DNA of 8,785 nucleotides from Stenotrophomonas_A sp036403795 (GTDB taxonomy: Bacteria > Pseudomonadota > Gammaproteobacteria > Xanthomonadales > Xanthomonadaceae), in assembly GCA_036403795.1 (NCBI GenBank), contig DASWQJ010000159.1, forward strand, positions 1-8,785. Direction: 5' to 3'. A program made the translations under genes and the position numbers. The notes below the pieces were generated by a model. That model was not told the DNA's origin. It searched no databases and saw only the letters and a list, made by a program, of their open reading frames with translations. Every line of letters starts with the position of its first letter. The stretch's first letter is position 1. Below are positions 1-6,619 of this stretch, in pieces.

Positions 1-363
1 AGCCCGCCTTCGCGCCATATTCGCTCGCTGCAGGTGCCTGGTGGCCCGGACGCCGCCGATGACGCGATCGTCGAGCGCCTGGCCCGGGGGGACCTGGTGG
101 TCACCCAGGACATCCCGCTGGCCGCCCGGGCACTGGCGGCGGGCGCCAGCGCCATCAGCTCCCGAGGTGAACGATTCAGAATCGACGATATCCAAGAGCG
201 GCTGTCCGTGCGCGATTTCATGGCTGACTTGCGCGGCGCCGGCGTGCAGACCGGCGGTCCGGCGGCCCTGCATGCGCGCGACCGCCAGGCCTTCGCCGCT
301 GAGCTGGACCGCTGGCTGGCACAGCGCCGCCGGCCCTCCGACGCTGGGCCCGTACCTGACTAG
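1..363 (+). CDS. yaiI: YaiI/YqxD family (UPF0178, DUF188) protein, 5'-truncated
   Basis: The frame is open from base 1 to a TAG at 361-363 and gives 120 residues, against about 150 for the family, so roughly the first 30 residues lie outside the window. The visible part follows E. coli YaiI closely as I remember it: PPSRHIRSLQV at the start, then DAADDAIVERLARGDLVVTQDIPLAARAL, here split as the A-D-D/A-IV block, the GDLVVTQDIPLAA block, a conserved RGERF, the RERL-type helix followed by RDFMADLR, the G-x-QTGGP turn and the RDRQAFAAEL tail. The family has a PIN-like fold with conserved acidic residues, but no reaction has been shown that I know of. A GTG at 34 is only an internal codon; homology continues upstream of it. 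A weak hairpin follows the stop. Family assignment is secure, function unknown. Confidence 0.93.
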   Translation, partial: SPPSRHIRSLQVPGGPDAADDAIVERLARGDLVVTQDIPLAARALAAGASAISSRGERFRIDDIQERLSVRDFMADLRGAGVQTGGPAALHARDRQAFAAELDRWLAQRRRPSDAGPVPD

Positions 364-396
364 GAAATCGTTGCGCGGGAACCAGGCGCCCGGCCC

Positions 397-419
397 GCCA
401 GCCAGTCGCGGGCTGGTTT
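397..419 (+). terminator. Possible weak terminator after yaiI
   Basis: CCAGCC (398-403) pairs with GGCTGG (411-416) around a 7-base loop and is followed by TTT at 417-419. The stem is 6 bp, extendable by one G-U pair, and the T-tract is very short, so termination would be inefficient or Rho-assisted. It lies 34 bases after the yaiI stop, which is the right place. Confidence 0.3.
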
Positions 420-589
420 CACTGCCTGGCGCTGCTGCTGGTCCTGTAAGCCGCCGACGCCATCAAGGACGTCAGCGTCGAGGCTGAACGCATCCTTCCG
501 CCGCATGACCGGAGCTTCGCGCGAGGGCCCGTATGCGCCCGGCGCCACGTTCCTGAAGCGTACCGGCCCTGCCAACGGGCTCGCCCCCT

Positions 590-595
590 TAGAAT
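590..595 (+). promoter_or_regulatory. Candidate -10 box of the yaeQ-yhiN operon
   Basis: TAGAAT differs from TATAAT at one base and sits 26 bases before the yaeQ ATG, so transcription would start near 602 and leave a leader of about 20 bases. No good -35 hexamer is visible at 16-18 bases upstream. The same TAGAAT occurs before phaB at 7585-7590, which supports it being a used -10 form in this genome. Confidence 0.38.
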
Positions 596-621
596 GGCCG
601 CCCTTTTGCTTCGGCATCCCC

Positions 622-1167
622 ATGGCCCTCACCGCCACCGTCCGCAAGGCCGAGCTGCAGATCAGCGATCTCGACCGCGGCTACTACGCCAGCCACAACC
701 TCACGTTGGCCCAACACCCCTCCGAGACCGACGAGCGCCTGATGCTGCGCCTGTTGGCCTTTGCCCTGTTCGCCGACGAGCGGCTGGCCTTCGGCCGCGG
801 CCTGAGCAGCGACGACGAGCCGGACCTGTGGCGGCGCGACTACAGCGGCGACGTTGAACAGTGGATCGAACTGGGCCAACCGGACGAGTCGCGCGTGCGC
901 AAAGCCTGCGGACGCGCGCGCGAAGTGATCGTGCTGGGCTACGGCGGCCAGGCGGCCGAGACCTGGCGCAAGAAGAACGCCGCCGCCCTCGCCCGCCATC
1001 GCCAGCTCCGCCTGGTGGAAGTCGATCCCGCTGCCTCCGCGGCGCTGGCCGAACTGATTGGCCGCGGCATGCGCTTCGATGTGCTGATCCAGGATGGCGA
1101 AGTCCAGTTCCTGGGCACGGACACCGCCGTGACCATCGTTCCCACCGAGCGCAGCCTCACGTCATGA
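622..1167 (+). CDS. yaeQ: YaeQ family protein (PD-(D/E)XK-like fold)
   Basis: 181 residues, the normal length of the family (E. coli YaeQ is 181). The N-terminus MALTATVRKAEL and the adjoining DLDRGYY match E. coli MALKATIYKA and DLDR, which fixes the ATG at 622 rather than an upstream start. Conserved blocks are LTLAQHPSETDERLMLRLL (about 27-45), ADERLAFGRGLSSDDEPDLW (51-70), WIELGQPDESRVRKA (81-95) and the C-terminal IQDGEVQFL (156-164). YaeQ proteins have a variant restriction-endonuclease fold, solved for a Xanthomonas member; D65/E66, E83 and K94 are candidates for the equivalent of the active-site cluster, but no nuclease activity is established. In E. coli it was found as a suppressor of RfaH loss in haemolysin expression. 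There is no clear Shine-Dalgarno site before the ATG. The stop overlaps the start of the next gene (ATGA at 1164-1167), so the two are coupled. Confidence 0.96.
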   Translation: MALTATVRKAELQISDLDRGYYASHNLTLAQHPSETDERLMLRLLAFALFADERLAFGRGLSSDDEPDLWRRDYSGDVEQWIELGQPDESRVRKACGRAREVIVLGYGGQAAETWRKKNAAALARHRQLRLVEVDPAASAALAELIGRGMRFDVLIQDGEVQFLGTDTAVTIVPTERSLTS

Positions 1168-2360
1168 GCAGCGTGGCCGGCGTGCACGATTGCGACGTGC
1201 TGGTCATTGGCGCTGGTGCGGCCGGCCTGATGACCGCACTGACCGCCGGCCAGCGCGGCCGCCGCGTGGAAGTGATCGACCACGCGAACAAGATCGGCAA
1301 GAAGATCCTCATGTCCGGCGGGGGGCGCTGCAACTTCACCAACACCGGGACCACGCCCGCCAACTTCCTGTCGGCCAATCCGCATTTCTGCAAGTCGGCC
1401 CTGGCTCGATACACGCCGGCCGACTTCATCGAACTGGTGGAGCGTCATGGCGTGGGTTACCACGAGAAGGAGCTCGGCCAGCTGTTCTGCGATGTCTCCT
1501 CGAAGCTGATCGTCAAATTGCTGGTGGACGAATGCCAGGCAGCCGGGGCCCGGATCCGCACGCATTGCGCCGTGCAGTCGGTCGAACGCGGCAGCGAGGG
1601 CTTCCGTGTCGAGACGACGCAAGGCCGGTTCCACGCGGCCTCGGTAGTGGTCGCCACAGGCGGGCTGTCGATCCCCAGCCTGGGGGCCACCGGCTTCGGC
1701 TATGAGCTGGCGCGCCAGTTCGGGCATGACGTGCTTCCCACTCGTGCCGGCCTGGTGCCCCTGACGCTGTCCGGTCGCCACCAGGAACGCCTGCAGGACC
1801 TGGCGGGCGTCGCGCTGCCGGTGCAAGCCCGTTGCAACGGGCAGTCTTTCCGCAACGCCTTGCTGTTCACCCACCGCGGCATCAGCGGGCCGGCCATGCT
1901 GCAGATCTCCTCCTATTGGCGGCCCGGTGACGACCTGCGCCTGGACTTGTTGCCGGGTGAGGATGCGCAGGCGTGGCTGCGCGAGCAGAAGCAAACGCAC
2001 GGCGCCATGGAACTTCGCAACGTGCTGGCCGACCGGCTGCCCAAGCGGCTCGCCCAGCGCTTGTGCGAGTTCTGGCTGCCGGACCGCCCGGTCCGCCAGC
2101 TCGACGAGCGCGAGTTGCGCGCCGCGGCCGACCTGCTCTCGGATTGGCCACTGGTGGCCAGCGGCACCGAGGGCTATCGCACCGCCGAGGTCACCCTGGG
2201 CGGCGTGGATACCGCGCAGGTGTCCTCCTCGACCCTGGAATCGCGTCGGACGGCCGGTCTGTACTTCGTGGGCGAAGTGCTCGACGTCACCGGCTGGCTG
2301 GGCGGCTACAACTTCCAGTGGGCGTGGGCATCCGGCCATGCGGCCGGCAGCGTGGCCTGA
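1164..2360 (+). CDS. yhiN: HI0933/YhiN family FAD-dependent flavoprotein
   Basis: 398 residues, typical for this family of flavoproteins (annotated variously as NAD(P)/FAD-dependent oxidoreductase, BaiN-like or aminoacetone oxidase family; the substrate is not reliably known). The Rossmann FAD-binding motif VIGAGAAGLMTA is at 14-25, with the acidic end of the second strand at VEVIDH (35-40). The family hallmark SGGGRCNFTN is at 51-60. A second dinucleotide-fold strand, VVVATGG, is at 161-167. THRGISGPAMLQIS (236-249) and the C-terminal FAD-contacting block GEVLDVTGWLGGYNFQWAWA (370-389) are also characteristic. The ATG at 1164 is chosen because it directly precedes the FAD-binding strand and overlaps the yaeQ stop by four bases; the open frame that extends upstream runs inside yaeQ and has no homology. 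No membrane segments are seen, so it should be cytosolic. Family is certain, physiological role is not. Confidence 0.95.
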   Translation: MSSVAGVHDCDVLVIGAGAAGLMTALTAGQRGRRVEVIDHANKIGKKILMSGGGRCNFTNTGTTPANFLSANPHFCKSALARYTPADFIELVERHGVGYHEKELGQLFCDVSSKLIVKLLVDECQAAGARIRTHCAVQSVERGSEGFRVETTQGRFHAASVVVATGGLSIPSLGATGFGYELARQFGHDVLPTRAGLVPLTLSGRHQERLQDLAGVALPVQARCNGQSFRNALLFTHRGISGPAMLQISSYWRPGDDLRLDLLPGEDAQAWLREQKQTHGAMELRNVLADRLPKRLAQRLCEFWLPDRPVRQLDERELRAAADLLSDWPLVASGTEGYRTAEVTLGGVDTAQVSSSTLESRRTAGLYFVGEVLDVTGWLGGYNFQWAWASGHAAGSVA

Positions 2361-2647
2361 CCAAGTCGCGATCCTCGTCGCGGACCGGGGGCCTGTCCGT
2401 GGACGGCTGGGGCCGCCATCGTGTATTAGAGCTTGTCATGAACCTTGGGGATGGATGCGTGGGTCGCTGCTCGCCGGTGGCCTGCCCGTCGGGAGACCGC
2501 CGCGCGGCGAATCGATATCGCGTTGCACGGCGGGCCGGCCTGGCCGCCGGGCACGTGGTCGCGCGCGCACCCGCCTTCCCTCCCCAGCCTTTCGCACGCT
2601 CCCCCCGTGCCCTGGAACGCTCCAACTTCGTCCCCCGGAAGTCCTGA
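2361..2647. other. Intergenic region and leader of fimX, with palindromes
   Basis: 287 bases without a supported gene. The most AT-rich point is 2420-2443, containing TATTAG (2424-2429) and GAGCTTGTCATGAAC (2429-2443); the TTGTCA inside it (2433-2438) resembles a -35 box but I see no matching -10. A perfect 12-base palindrome CGCCGCGCGGCG lies at 2498-2509 and a GGCGG/CCGCC hairpin lies near 2530-2550. GGAAG at 2637-2641 is the fimX ribosome binding site. A small open frame from 2445 has no recognisable product and its codon use does not look genuine. No T-tailed terminator for yhiN was found. Confidence 0.5.
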
Positions 2648-4714
2648 ATGCAGAACGGCAAAGACCTCACCCTCCGCCTGGTGATCGTCGACGACAGCGG
2701 CGAAAGCGCCGAAGGCATCGTCACCACGCTGCGCAACAGCGGCATCGCGGTGCGTCCCCTGCGCCCGCAGAACCCCGACGAACTGGCGCTGATGCTCTCC
2801 GGCCAGATCGACCTGGCGTTGGCCTCGCGCGCCCAATCCGTGCCCCTGGCCGCCCTTCAGCAGGGCATCGCCCAAAGCGGCAAGGACATCCCGCTGATCC
2901 TGCTGACCGACCGCGTCGACGAAAGCGAATGGGTCGAGGCCGCCGCCCATGGCGTGCGCGCGATCGCCCTGCGTAGCCGAGCCGAGCACCTGCTTTCGGT
3001 CGTGCGCTCGGAAATGACCGACCTGCAGGCGCGCCGGGGCTTGCGCCGCATCGAGGCACAGATGCGCGAGACCGAGCGCCGCTGCGATGCCCTGATTGCC
3101 TCTTCGCGCGATCCCATCGCCTATGTGCACGAGGGCATGCACATCCGCGCCAACGATGCCTACCTGGAAATGTTCGGCTTCGAGTCGTTCGAAGACGTGG
3201 AAGGCGTTTCGCTGCTGGACCTGATCGGCGCCCAGCACGTGGACGACTTCAAGCAATTGCTCAAGGCCATGGGCAAGGGCGAGGCGCCGCCGCCGCAGTA
3301 CAAGGTGGATGCGCGCAGCCTGGCCGGCGACACCTTCCCGGCCACCATGGAATTCGCCACCGCCACCTACGAGGGCGAGGCCTGCGTGCAGGTCGTGTTC
3401 CGTCGACGCGAAGAATTCGATCCCGAGTTGGCACGCGAAGTCGAGGACCTCCGTCAGCGCGACACCGTCACCGGCCTGCTCAACCGACCCACCTTCATGC
3501 TGGCGCTGGAAGATGCCGTCGCCCGGGCCAGCCGTGGCGAGCACCAGGCCGGCATCCTGCTCATCGAGCCGGACCACTACGCGCGCATCCTGCAGGACAT
3601 CGGCCTGGACTCGGCCGACGCCCTGATCGCTGCACTCGCCGGCCACCTGGCGGCCACCGTCGATGGCTTGGCGCGCACGGCCCGCTTTGGCGAAAACAAC
3701 TTTGCCGTGCTGATGGACGGCGACCACCGTCGCACCGCCGCATTGGCCGAGAAGATCCGGGCCGCCTTCGCGCAGCATGTCTTCAGCATCGGCGAGCGCT
3801 CGGCCACGGTCACGGTGAGCATCGGCGGCGTTCAGATCGGCGAAAAGATCGCCAGCATCGGCCAGGTCCTCAATCGTGCGACCGACTCGGTGCGGGCAGT
3901 GAGCGAGCTGGGCGGCAACGCCACCCAGATCTTCGACCCCGGTGCGGTGGATCGTGCCGAGGAAGAACGCGTGCAGCGCTGGATCGAGCAGTTGCGCGAG
4001 GCCTTGGCCGGCGATGGCTTCCTGCTGCATTACCAACCCATGCTGCACTTGATGGGCGAACCGCTGGAGCTGTACCAGGCGTTCCTGCGCCTGGAACGCA
4101 ACGGCGAGCTCATTCCGCCGACCACGTTCCTGGGCATCGCCGAGGAACACGGCCTGATCGCCGACATCGATCGTTGGGTGATTCGCCAGGCGATCCGTAA
4201 CCTGGGCGAGCGCCAACGCGCCGGCCACGCCACCCACCTGGTGGTGCGGATCGGACCGGCCACCTTCTCTGACCCCGGCACGGTGGCCTTGATCCGCGAA
4301 GAGCTCGCCACGCACGGCGTGCCCGGCGAGCGGCTGTGGCTGCAGACGCCGGAATCGAAGGTATTCACGCACCTGCGCCACGCCCAGCAGTTCCTGGCCG
4401 AAGTGTCGCAGTTGGGTTGCAAGCTCGGCCTGGAACAGTTTGGGTCGGGCCTGGATTCGTTCCAGCTGCTGGCGCATTTCCAGCCGGCCTTCCTCAAGCT
4501 TGATCGCGGCATCACCGCCGACGCGGTCAGCGGGCGCGACAGCCAGGAGAAGATCCGGGAGATCACCGGGCGCGCGCAGTCGGCCAACATCCTGACACTG
4601 GTCGAGTTCGTCGCCGACGCCGCGTCCATGAGCCTGTTCTTCAATGCCGGCGTGGACTACGTGCAAGGTGACTTCATCGGACCCGCCGTCGCGGCAATGA
4701 ACTACGAGTTCTAG
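2648..4714 (+). CDS. fimX: FimX-type c-di-GMP effector, REC-PAS-GGDEF-EAL, catalytically degenerate
   Basis: 688 residues; regulator of type IV pilus assembly. Domains: REC about 8-122, PAS about 145-254, GGDEF about 268-430, EAL about 445-685. The REC domain keeps VDD (14-16) and a T (T87), but the phospho-acceptor strand reads IDLALAS (54-60) with no Asp, so phosphorylation is unlikely. DTVTGLLNR (272-280) opens the GGDEF domain, yet the active site is GENNF (348-352). In the EAL domain the signature is QAF (477-479), the metal Asn position is R534, the usual E is Q566, DDFG is EQFG (596-599); K617 and the terminal DYVQGDFIGP (670-679) remain. Neither cyclase nor phosphodiesterase activity is expected; c-di-GMP binding by the EAL domain is. 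In Xanthomonas, FimX links c-di-GMP to a PilZ protein and the pilus ATPase PilB, and its gene lies beside the same yaeQ and flavoprotein genes. GGAAG six bases before the ATG supports the start. A terminator follows. Confidence 0.93.
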   Translation: MQNGKDLTLRLVIVDDSGESAEGIVTTLRNSGIAVRPLRPQNPDELALMLSGQIDLALASRAQSVPLAALQQGIAQSGKDIPLILLTDRVDESEWVEAAAHGVRAIALRSRAEHLLSVVRSEMTDLQARRGLRRIEAQMRETERRCDALIASSRDPIAYVHEGMHIRANDAYLEMFGFESFEDVEGVSLLDLIGAQHVDDFKQLLKAMGKGEAPPPQYKVDARSLAGDTFPATMEFATATYEGEACVQVVFRRREEFDPELAREVEDLRQRDTVTGLLNRPTFMLALEDAVARASRGEHQAGILLIEPDHYARILQDIGLDSADALIAALAGHLAATVDGLARTARFGENNFAVLMDGDHRRTAALAEKIRAAFAQHVFSIGERSATVTVSIGGVQIGEKIASIGQVLNRATDSVRAVSELGGNATQIFDPGAVDRAEEERVQRWIEQLREALAGDGFLLHYQPMLHLMGEPLELYQAFLRLERNGELIPPTTFLGIAEEHGLIADIDRWVIRQAIRNLGERQRAGHATHLVVRIGPATFSDPGTVALIREELATHGVPGERLWLQTPESKVFTHLRHAQQFLAEVSQLGCKLGLEQFGSGLDSFQLLAHFQPAFLKLDRGITADAVSGRDSQEKIREITGRAQSANILTLVEFVADAASMSLFFNAGVDYVQGDFIGPAVAAMNYEF

Positions 4715-4743
4715 GGCGTCGGCCCGTCGATGCGGCATGGACC

Positions 4744-4768
4744 AAGCCCGCCGCCTGGCGGGCTTCGT
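4744..4768 (+). terminator. Rho-independent terminator of fimX
   Basis: AAGCCCGCC (4744-4752), loop GCCT, GGCGGGCTT (4757-4765): a perfect 9-bp stem 29 bases after the fimX stop. The tail is poor in T (TTCGTCT), but the A's at the 5' arm and T's at the 3' arm are typical. Because the stem starts with AA and ends with TT, it could also act weakly in the opposite direction. Confidence 0.68.
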
Positions 4769-5583
4769 CTGTCAGGCCGCGGTCGCCCTGGGCATCACGA
4801 GTGCGGGGGTCTCAAGGCAGGCTCGGCTCTCGCACTTCATCCGCACAAGGTCCCGGACTGGCCTGGCCCCCCGGACACCTCCGTCCCTGGGCGCCCGTCG
4901 CCTGCAGCAGCACGGCCGCCAAGTCGGAACGGAATGCCCACTTCGCCGACAGTGACGCGTCCTCGCTGATCCAGGACGGTGCGAGGACCATCGCGCGAGG
5001 CTCGATCCCCGCGGGCGCCTGGGGCGGGCTCGCCGCGAAGCCGGGACGCAGTTTCAGGTCCCACCGGGCTGCGCGCCGTGGGTGCCGAGTGCGCGGGGCC
5101 CCATCGGCCTGCGCCGGGCGAGTACCGCGCCGCACGGGCCGGTACGCCACTTTGGGGCCGGCAGAGCCCTCGGTGCGGCGACGTTCGTCCGCTATCCCGT
5201 GCCGTGCGTATGAAACCAACCAGCCCACCACCGCACCCCCGCCCGCGGCGGCCCCGCCAAGGGCGCCAGGCGACCCCGTGGGCGCGGGGCTGGGACCCCC
5301 GGATACCAGCAAGGCGGCCATTGCCAGGAGCGCGCCGATGAGGCGAGCGCATCGAAGCCGCGTCGCACCTGTCCAGACCACTGCCGGAGCGGGGATCTGA
5401 CGCAACCACCCAAAGGGACTGAAAGACACTGCCGACCCACGCGAAACGACCTGCCGACATGTCTAACAACTCGGGCAGTGCATTCGACTGCGTCGCGTCA
5501 CACTCTGGACGAGCGCCCCGGAGAATCAGAAAACACCACGCGCTTCCTGCGAATGCTCGTCTCTGTCACGCCCGCTCGACAAG
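4769..5583. other. Long GC-rich gene-free block between fimX and htpX
   Basis: About 815 bases between two convergent terminators with no gene I can support. Several long open frames cross it in both directions. The best is on the minus strand from a GTG at 5429 to a stop at 4812 (205 codons). It has a hydrophobic stretch LIGALLAMAALLVSG and then a glycine/alanine-rich stretch, as in a small membrane protein. However, a hand count gives roughly 75%, 68% and 77% G+C at codon positions 1, 2 and 3, without the low second position and very high third position of real genes here (fimX start: about 40% and 90%). It also lacks a ribosome binding site and uses rare codons such as ATA. It is more likely a stop-poor GC-rich stretch or a decayed gene. 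Bases 5400-5583 are visibly less GC-rich and contain a bulged dyad, CTGCC (5451-5455) against GGCAG (near 5474-5478). Confidence 0.5.
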
Positions 5584-5606
5584 AAAAAGCCCGCTGGCGC
5601 GGGCTT
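5584..5606 (-). terminator. Rho-independent terminator of htpX
   Basis: AAGCCCGC (5587-5594), loop TGGC, GCGGGCTT (5599-5606): a perfect 8-bp stem. Read on the minus strand the stem is followed by a T-tract opposite the A's at 5584-5588. It lies 28 bases beyond the htpX stop and is a textbook terminator. Confidence 0.82.
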
Positions 5607-5634
5607 CGATACACGGTCTTCTGAAAGGCTCGAC

Positions 5635-6516
5635 TCACATCACCGTCGAGTTGGCGGCACGCAATGCCGAGATGCGCTCTTCCAGCGGCGGATGGCTCAG
5701 GAACAGTCGGCGCAGCCCCTGACCGATGCCGCCGGCGATGCCGAACGCTTCCACCTGCGCGGGCAGCGTGCTCTGGCCCTGATTGAGCGACAGGCGCTCC
5801 AGCGCACCGATCATTTTGTTGCGACCGGCCAAATGCGCGCCACCGGCGTCGGCGCGGAACTCGCGACGGCGCGAGAACCACATCGCGATCATCGTCGCAA
5901 ACAGGCCGAACACCATCTCCAGCGCGAACACGATGATGAAATAGGCAAAGCCACGACCGCCGCCTTCGCGATTGCCTGACATTGCACTGTCGATCACCCC
6001 GCCCACCACGCGCGCCAGCACGATGACGAAGGTATTGAGCACGCCTTGCAACAAGGCCATCGTCACCATGTCGCCATTGGCCACGTGGCTGATTTCATGA
6101 CCCAGTACGGCTTCGGCCTCGTCCTGGCTCATGTTCTGCAGCAGGCCGGTCGACACCGCGACCAAGGCATTGTTGCGATTGGCCCCGGTCGCGAAGGCAT
6201 TGATCTCTGGACCCTCGTAGATGGCCACCTCGGGCGTGCCGATGCCGGCGGCCTGCGCCTGACGACGCACGGTCTCCACCAGCCAGCGCTCGGTAGGCGT
6301 GCGCGGCTCGGTGATGACCTGCGCACTGGTGGCGCGCTTGGCCATGAACTTGGACATCAACAGGGAAATGAGCGAGCCGCCGAATCCGAAGATCGCGGCC
6401 ATGACCAGCAGGCCACTCATCTGGCTGGCGTTGACCCCCAGCAGCGACATCACGATGCTCGCCAGGATCAGCACGGCGAAGTTGGTAAGTAGGAACAGAC
6501 CGATACGACTGAACAT
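5635..6516 (-). CDS. htpX: HtpX, integral membrane zinc metalloprotease (M48B)
   Basis: 293 residues, the same size as E. coli HtpX. It degrades misfolded or damaged inner-membrane proteins, overlapping in role with FtsH. Two membrane segments at about 5-26 and 34-55 precede a cytosolic catalytic part. The zinc motif HEISH is at 140-144 (H140 and H144 ligands, E141 catalytic), and the third ligand is expected to be E219 in RRREFRAD. Two more hydrophobic segments lie at about 152-176 and 189-213, matching the family layout. The conserved EGPEINAFATG (101-111) precedes the active site and the C-terminal FLSHPPLEERISAL (272-285) is typical of M48 proteases. The ATG at 6516 has GGAG seven bases upstream and starts directly at the first membrane segment. 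It is transcribed away from gluQ, with its own terminator, so it is a single-gene unit. Confidence 0.97.
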   Translation of the reverse strand: MFSRIGLFLLTNFAVLILASIVMSLLGVNASQMSGLLVMAAIFGFGGSLISLLMSKFMAKRATSAQVITEPRTPTERWLVETVRRQAQAAGIGTPEVAIYEGPEINAFATGANRNNALVAVSTGLLQNMSQDEAEAVLGHEISHVANGDMVTMALLQGVLNTFVIVLARVVGGVIDSAMSGNREGGGRGFAYFIIVFALEMVFGLFATMIAMWFSRRREFRADAGGAHLAGRNKMIGALERLSLNQGQSTLPAQVEAFGIAGGIGQGLRRLFLSHPPLEERISALRAANSTVM

Positions 6517-6565
6517 GGGAAGCTCCGGCTCCGCGGAAGACCTGCGGCGTTAAGTCCGATGAATC

Positions 6566-6591
6566 TGATGGGCGTACGGCTTGAAATCAAG
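6566..6591 (-). promoter_or_regulatory. Possible sigma-32-like promoter of htpX
   Basis: On the minus strand CTTGATT (6585-6591) resembles the heat-shock -35 CTTGAAA and GCCCATCA (6566-6573) resembles the -10 CCCCATNT. The spacer is 11 bases, one to two shorter than in known E. coli heat-shock promoters. A start near 6559 would give a leader of about 40 bases. htpX is a heat-shock gene in E. coli, which gives the match some weight, but it is imperfect. Confidence 0.3.
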
Positions 6592-6592
6592 C
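6579..6592. repeat. Dyad in the htpX-gluQ divergent region
   Basis: GCTTGA-AA-TCAAGC is a perfect 6-bp inverted repeat with a 2-base centre. It lies about 28 bases before the gluQ ATG and overlaps the possible htpX -35. It could be an operator half-site pair or part of the gluQ leader RNA. Confidence 0.45.
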
Positions 6593-6597
6593 GACAA

Positions 6598-6615
6598 CCT
6601 GAAAGACGATTCAGG
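6598..6615 (+). promoter_or_regulatory. Hairpin covering the gluQ ribosome binding region
   Basis: CCTGAA (6598-6603), loop AGACGA, TTCAGG (6610-6615): a perfect 6-bp hairpin ending four bases before the gluQ ATG. The only Shine-Dalgarno-like bases (AGG at 6613-6615) are in its 3' arm, so folding of the leader would mask them. Confidence 0.4.
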
Positions 6616-6619
6616 CTTC

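Larger units (their letters stand above)
364..621. other. Intergenic region yaiI-yaeQ
   Basis: 258 bases with no supported gene. It holds the weak hairpin at 397-419, a short stretch at 417-500 that looks coding-like but is broken by a TAA (447-449), and the TAGAAT box at 590-595 just before yaeQ. The open frame upstream of the yaeQ start (from 505) is an unsupported N-terminal extension: it has no resemblance to the YaeQ N-terminus and precedes the likely promoter. Confidence 0.6.

Noticed and set aside
505..621. N-terminal extension of YaeQ from an upstream ATG at 505
   Set aside because: The extension has no family resemblance and would lie upstream of the TAGAAT box; the family N-terminus begins at 622.
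939..2339. A 466-codon minus-strand open frame across yhiN
   Set aside because: Antisense shadow; the plus strand encodes an intact flavoprotein with all its motifs.
2361..2647. c-di-GMP riboswitch or sigma-54 promoter before fimX
   Set aside because: I looked for a riboswitch-like fold and for the GG-N10-GC pattern with TTGC; the closest match near the GGGCACG segment fails at the -12 element.
2426..4738. A very long open frame (770 codons) on the minus strand across fimX
   Set aside because: It is the antisense of a gene with strong GC third-position bias, which removes stops from the opposite strand. The plus-strand product has clear domains; this one has none.
4812..5429. A 205-codon minus-strand open frame with hydrophobic stretches in the fimX-htpX gap
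   Set aside because: Hand-counted G+C of about 75/68/77% over the three codon positions lacks the coding pattern of the neighbours, and there is no ribosome binding site. Kept only as a remark and a finding.
6581..6619. GluQ start at the in-frame TTG 6581
   Set aside because: It adds 13 residues absent from the family and would put both dyads inside the coding region; the ATG at 6620 fits.
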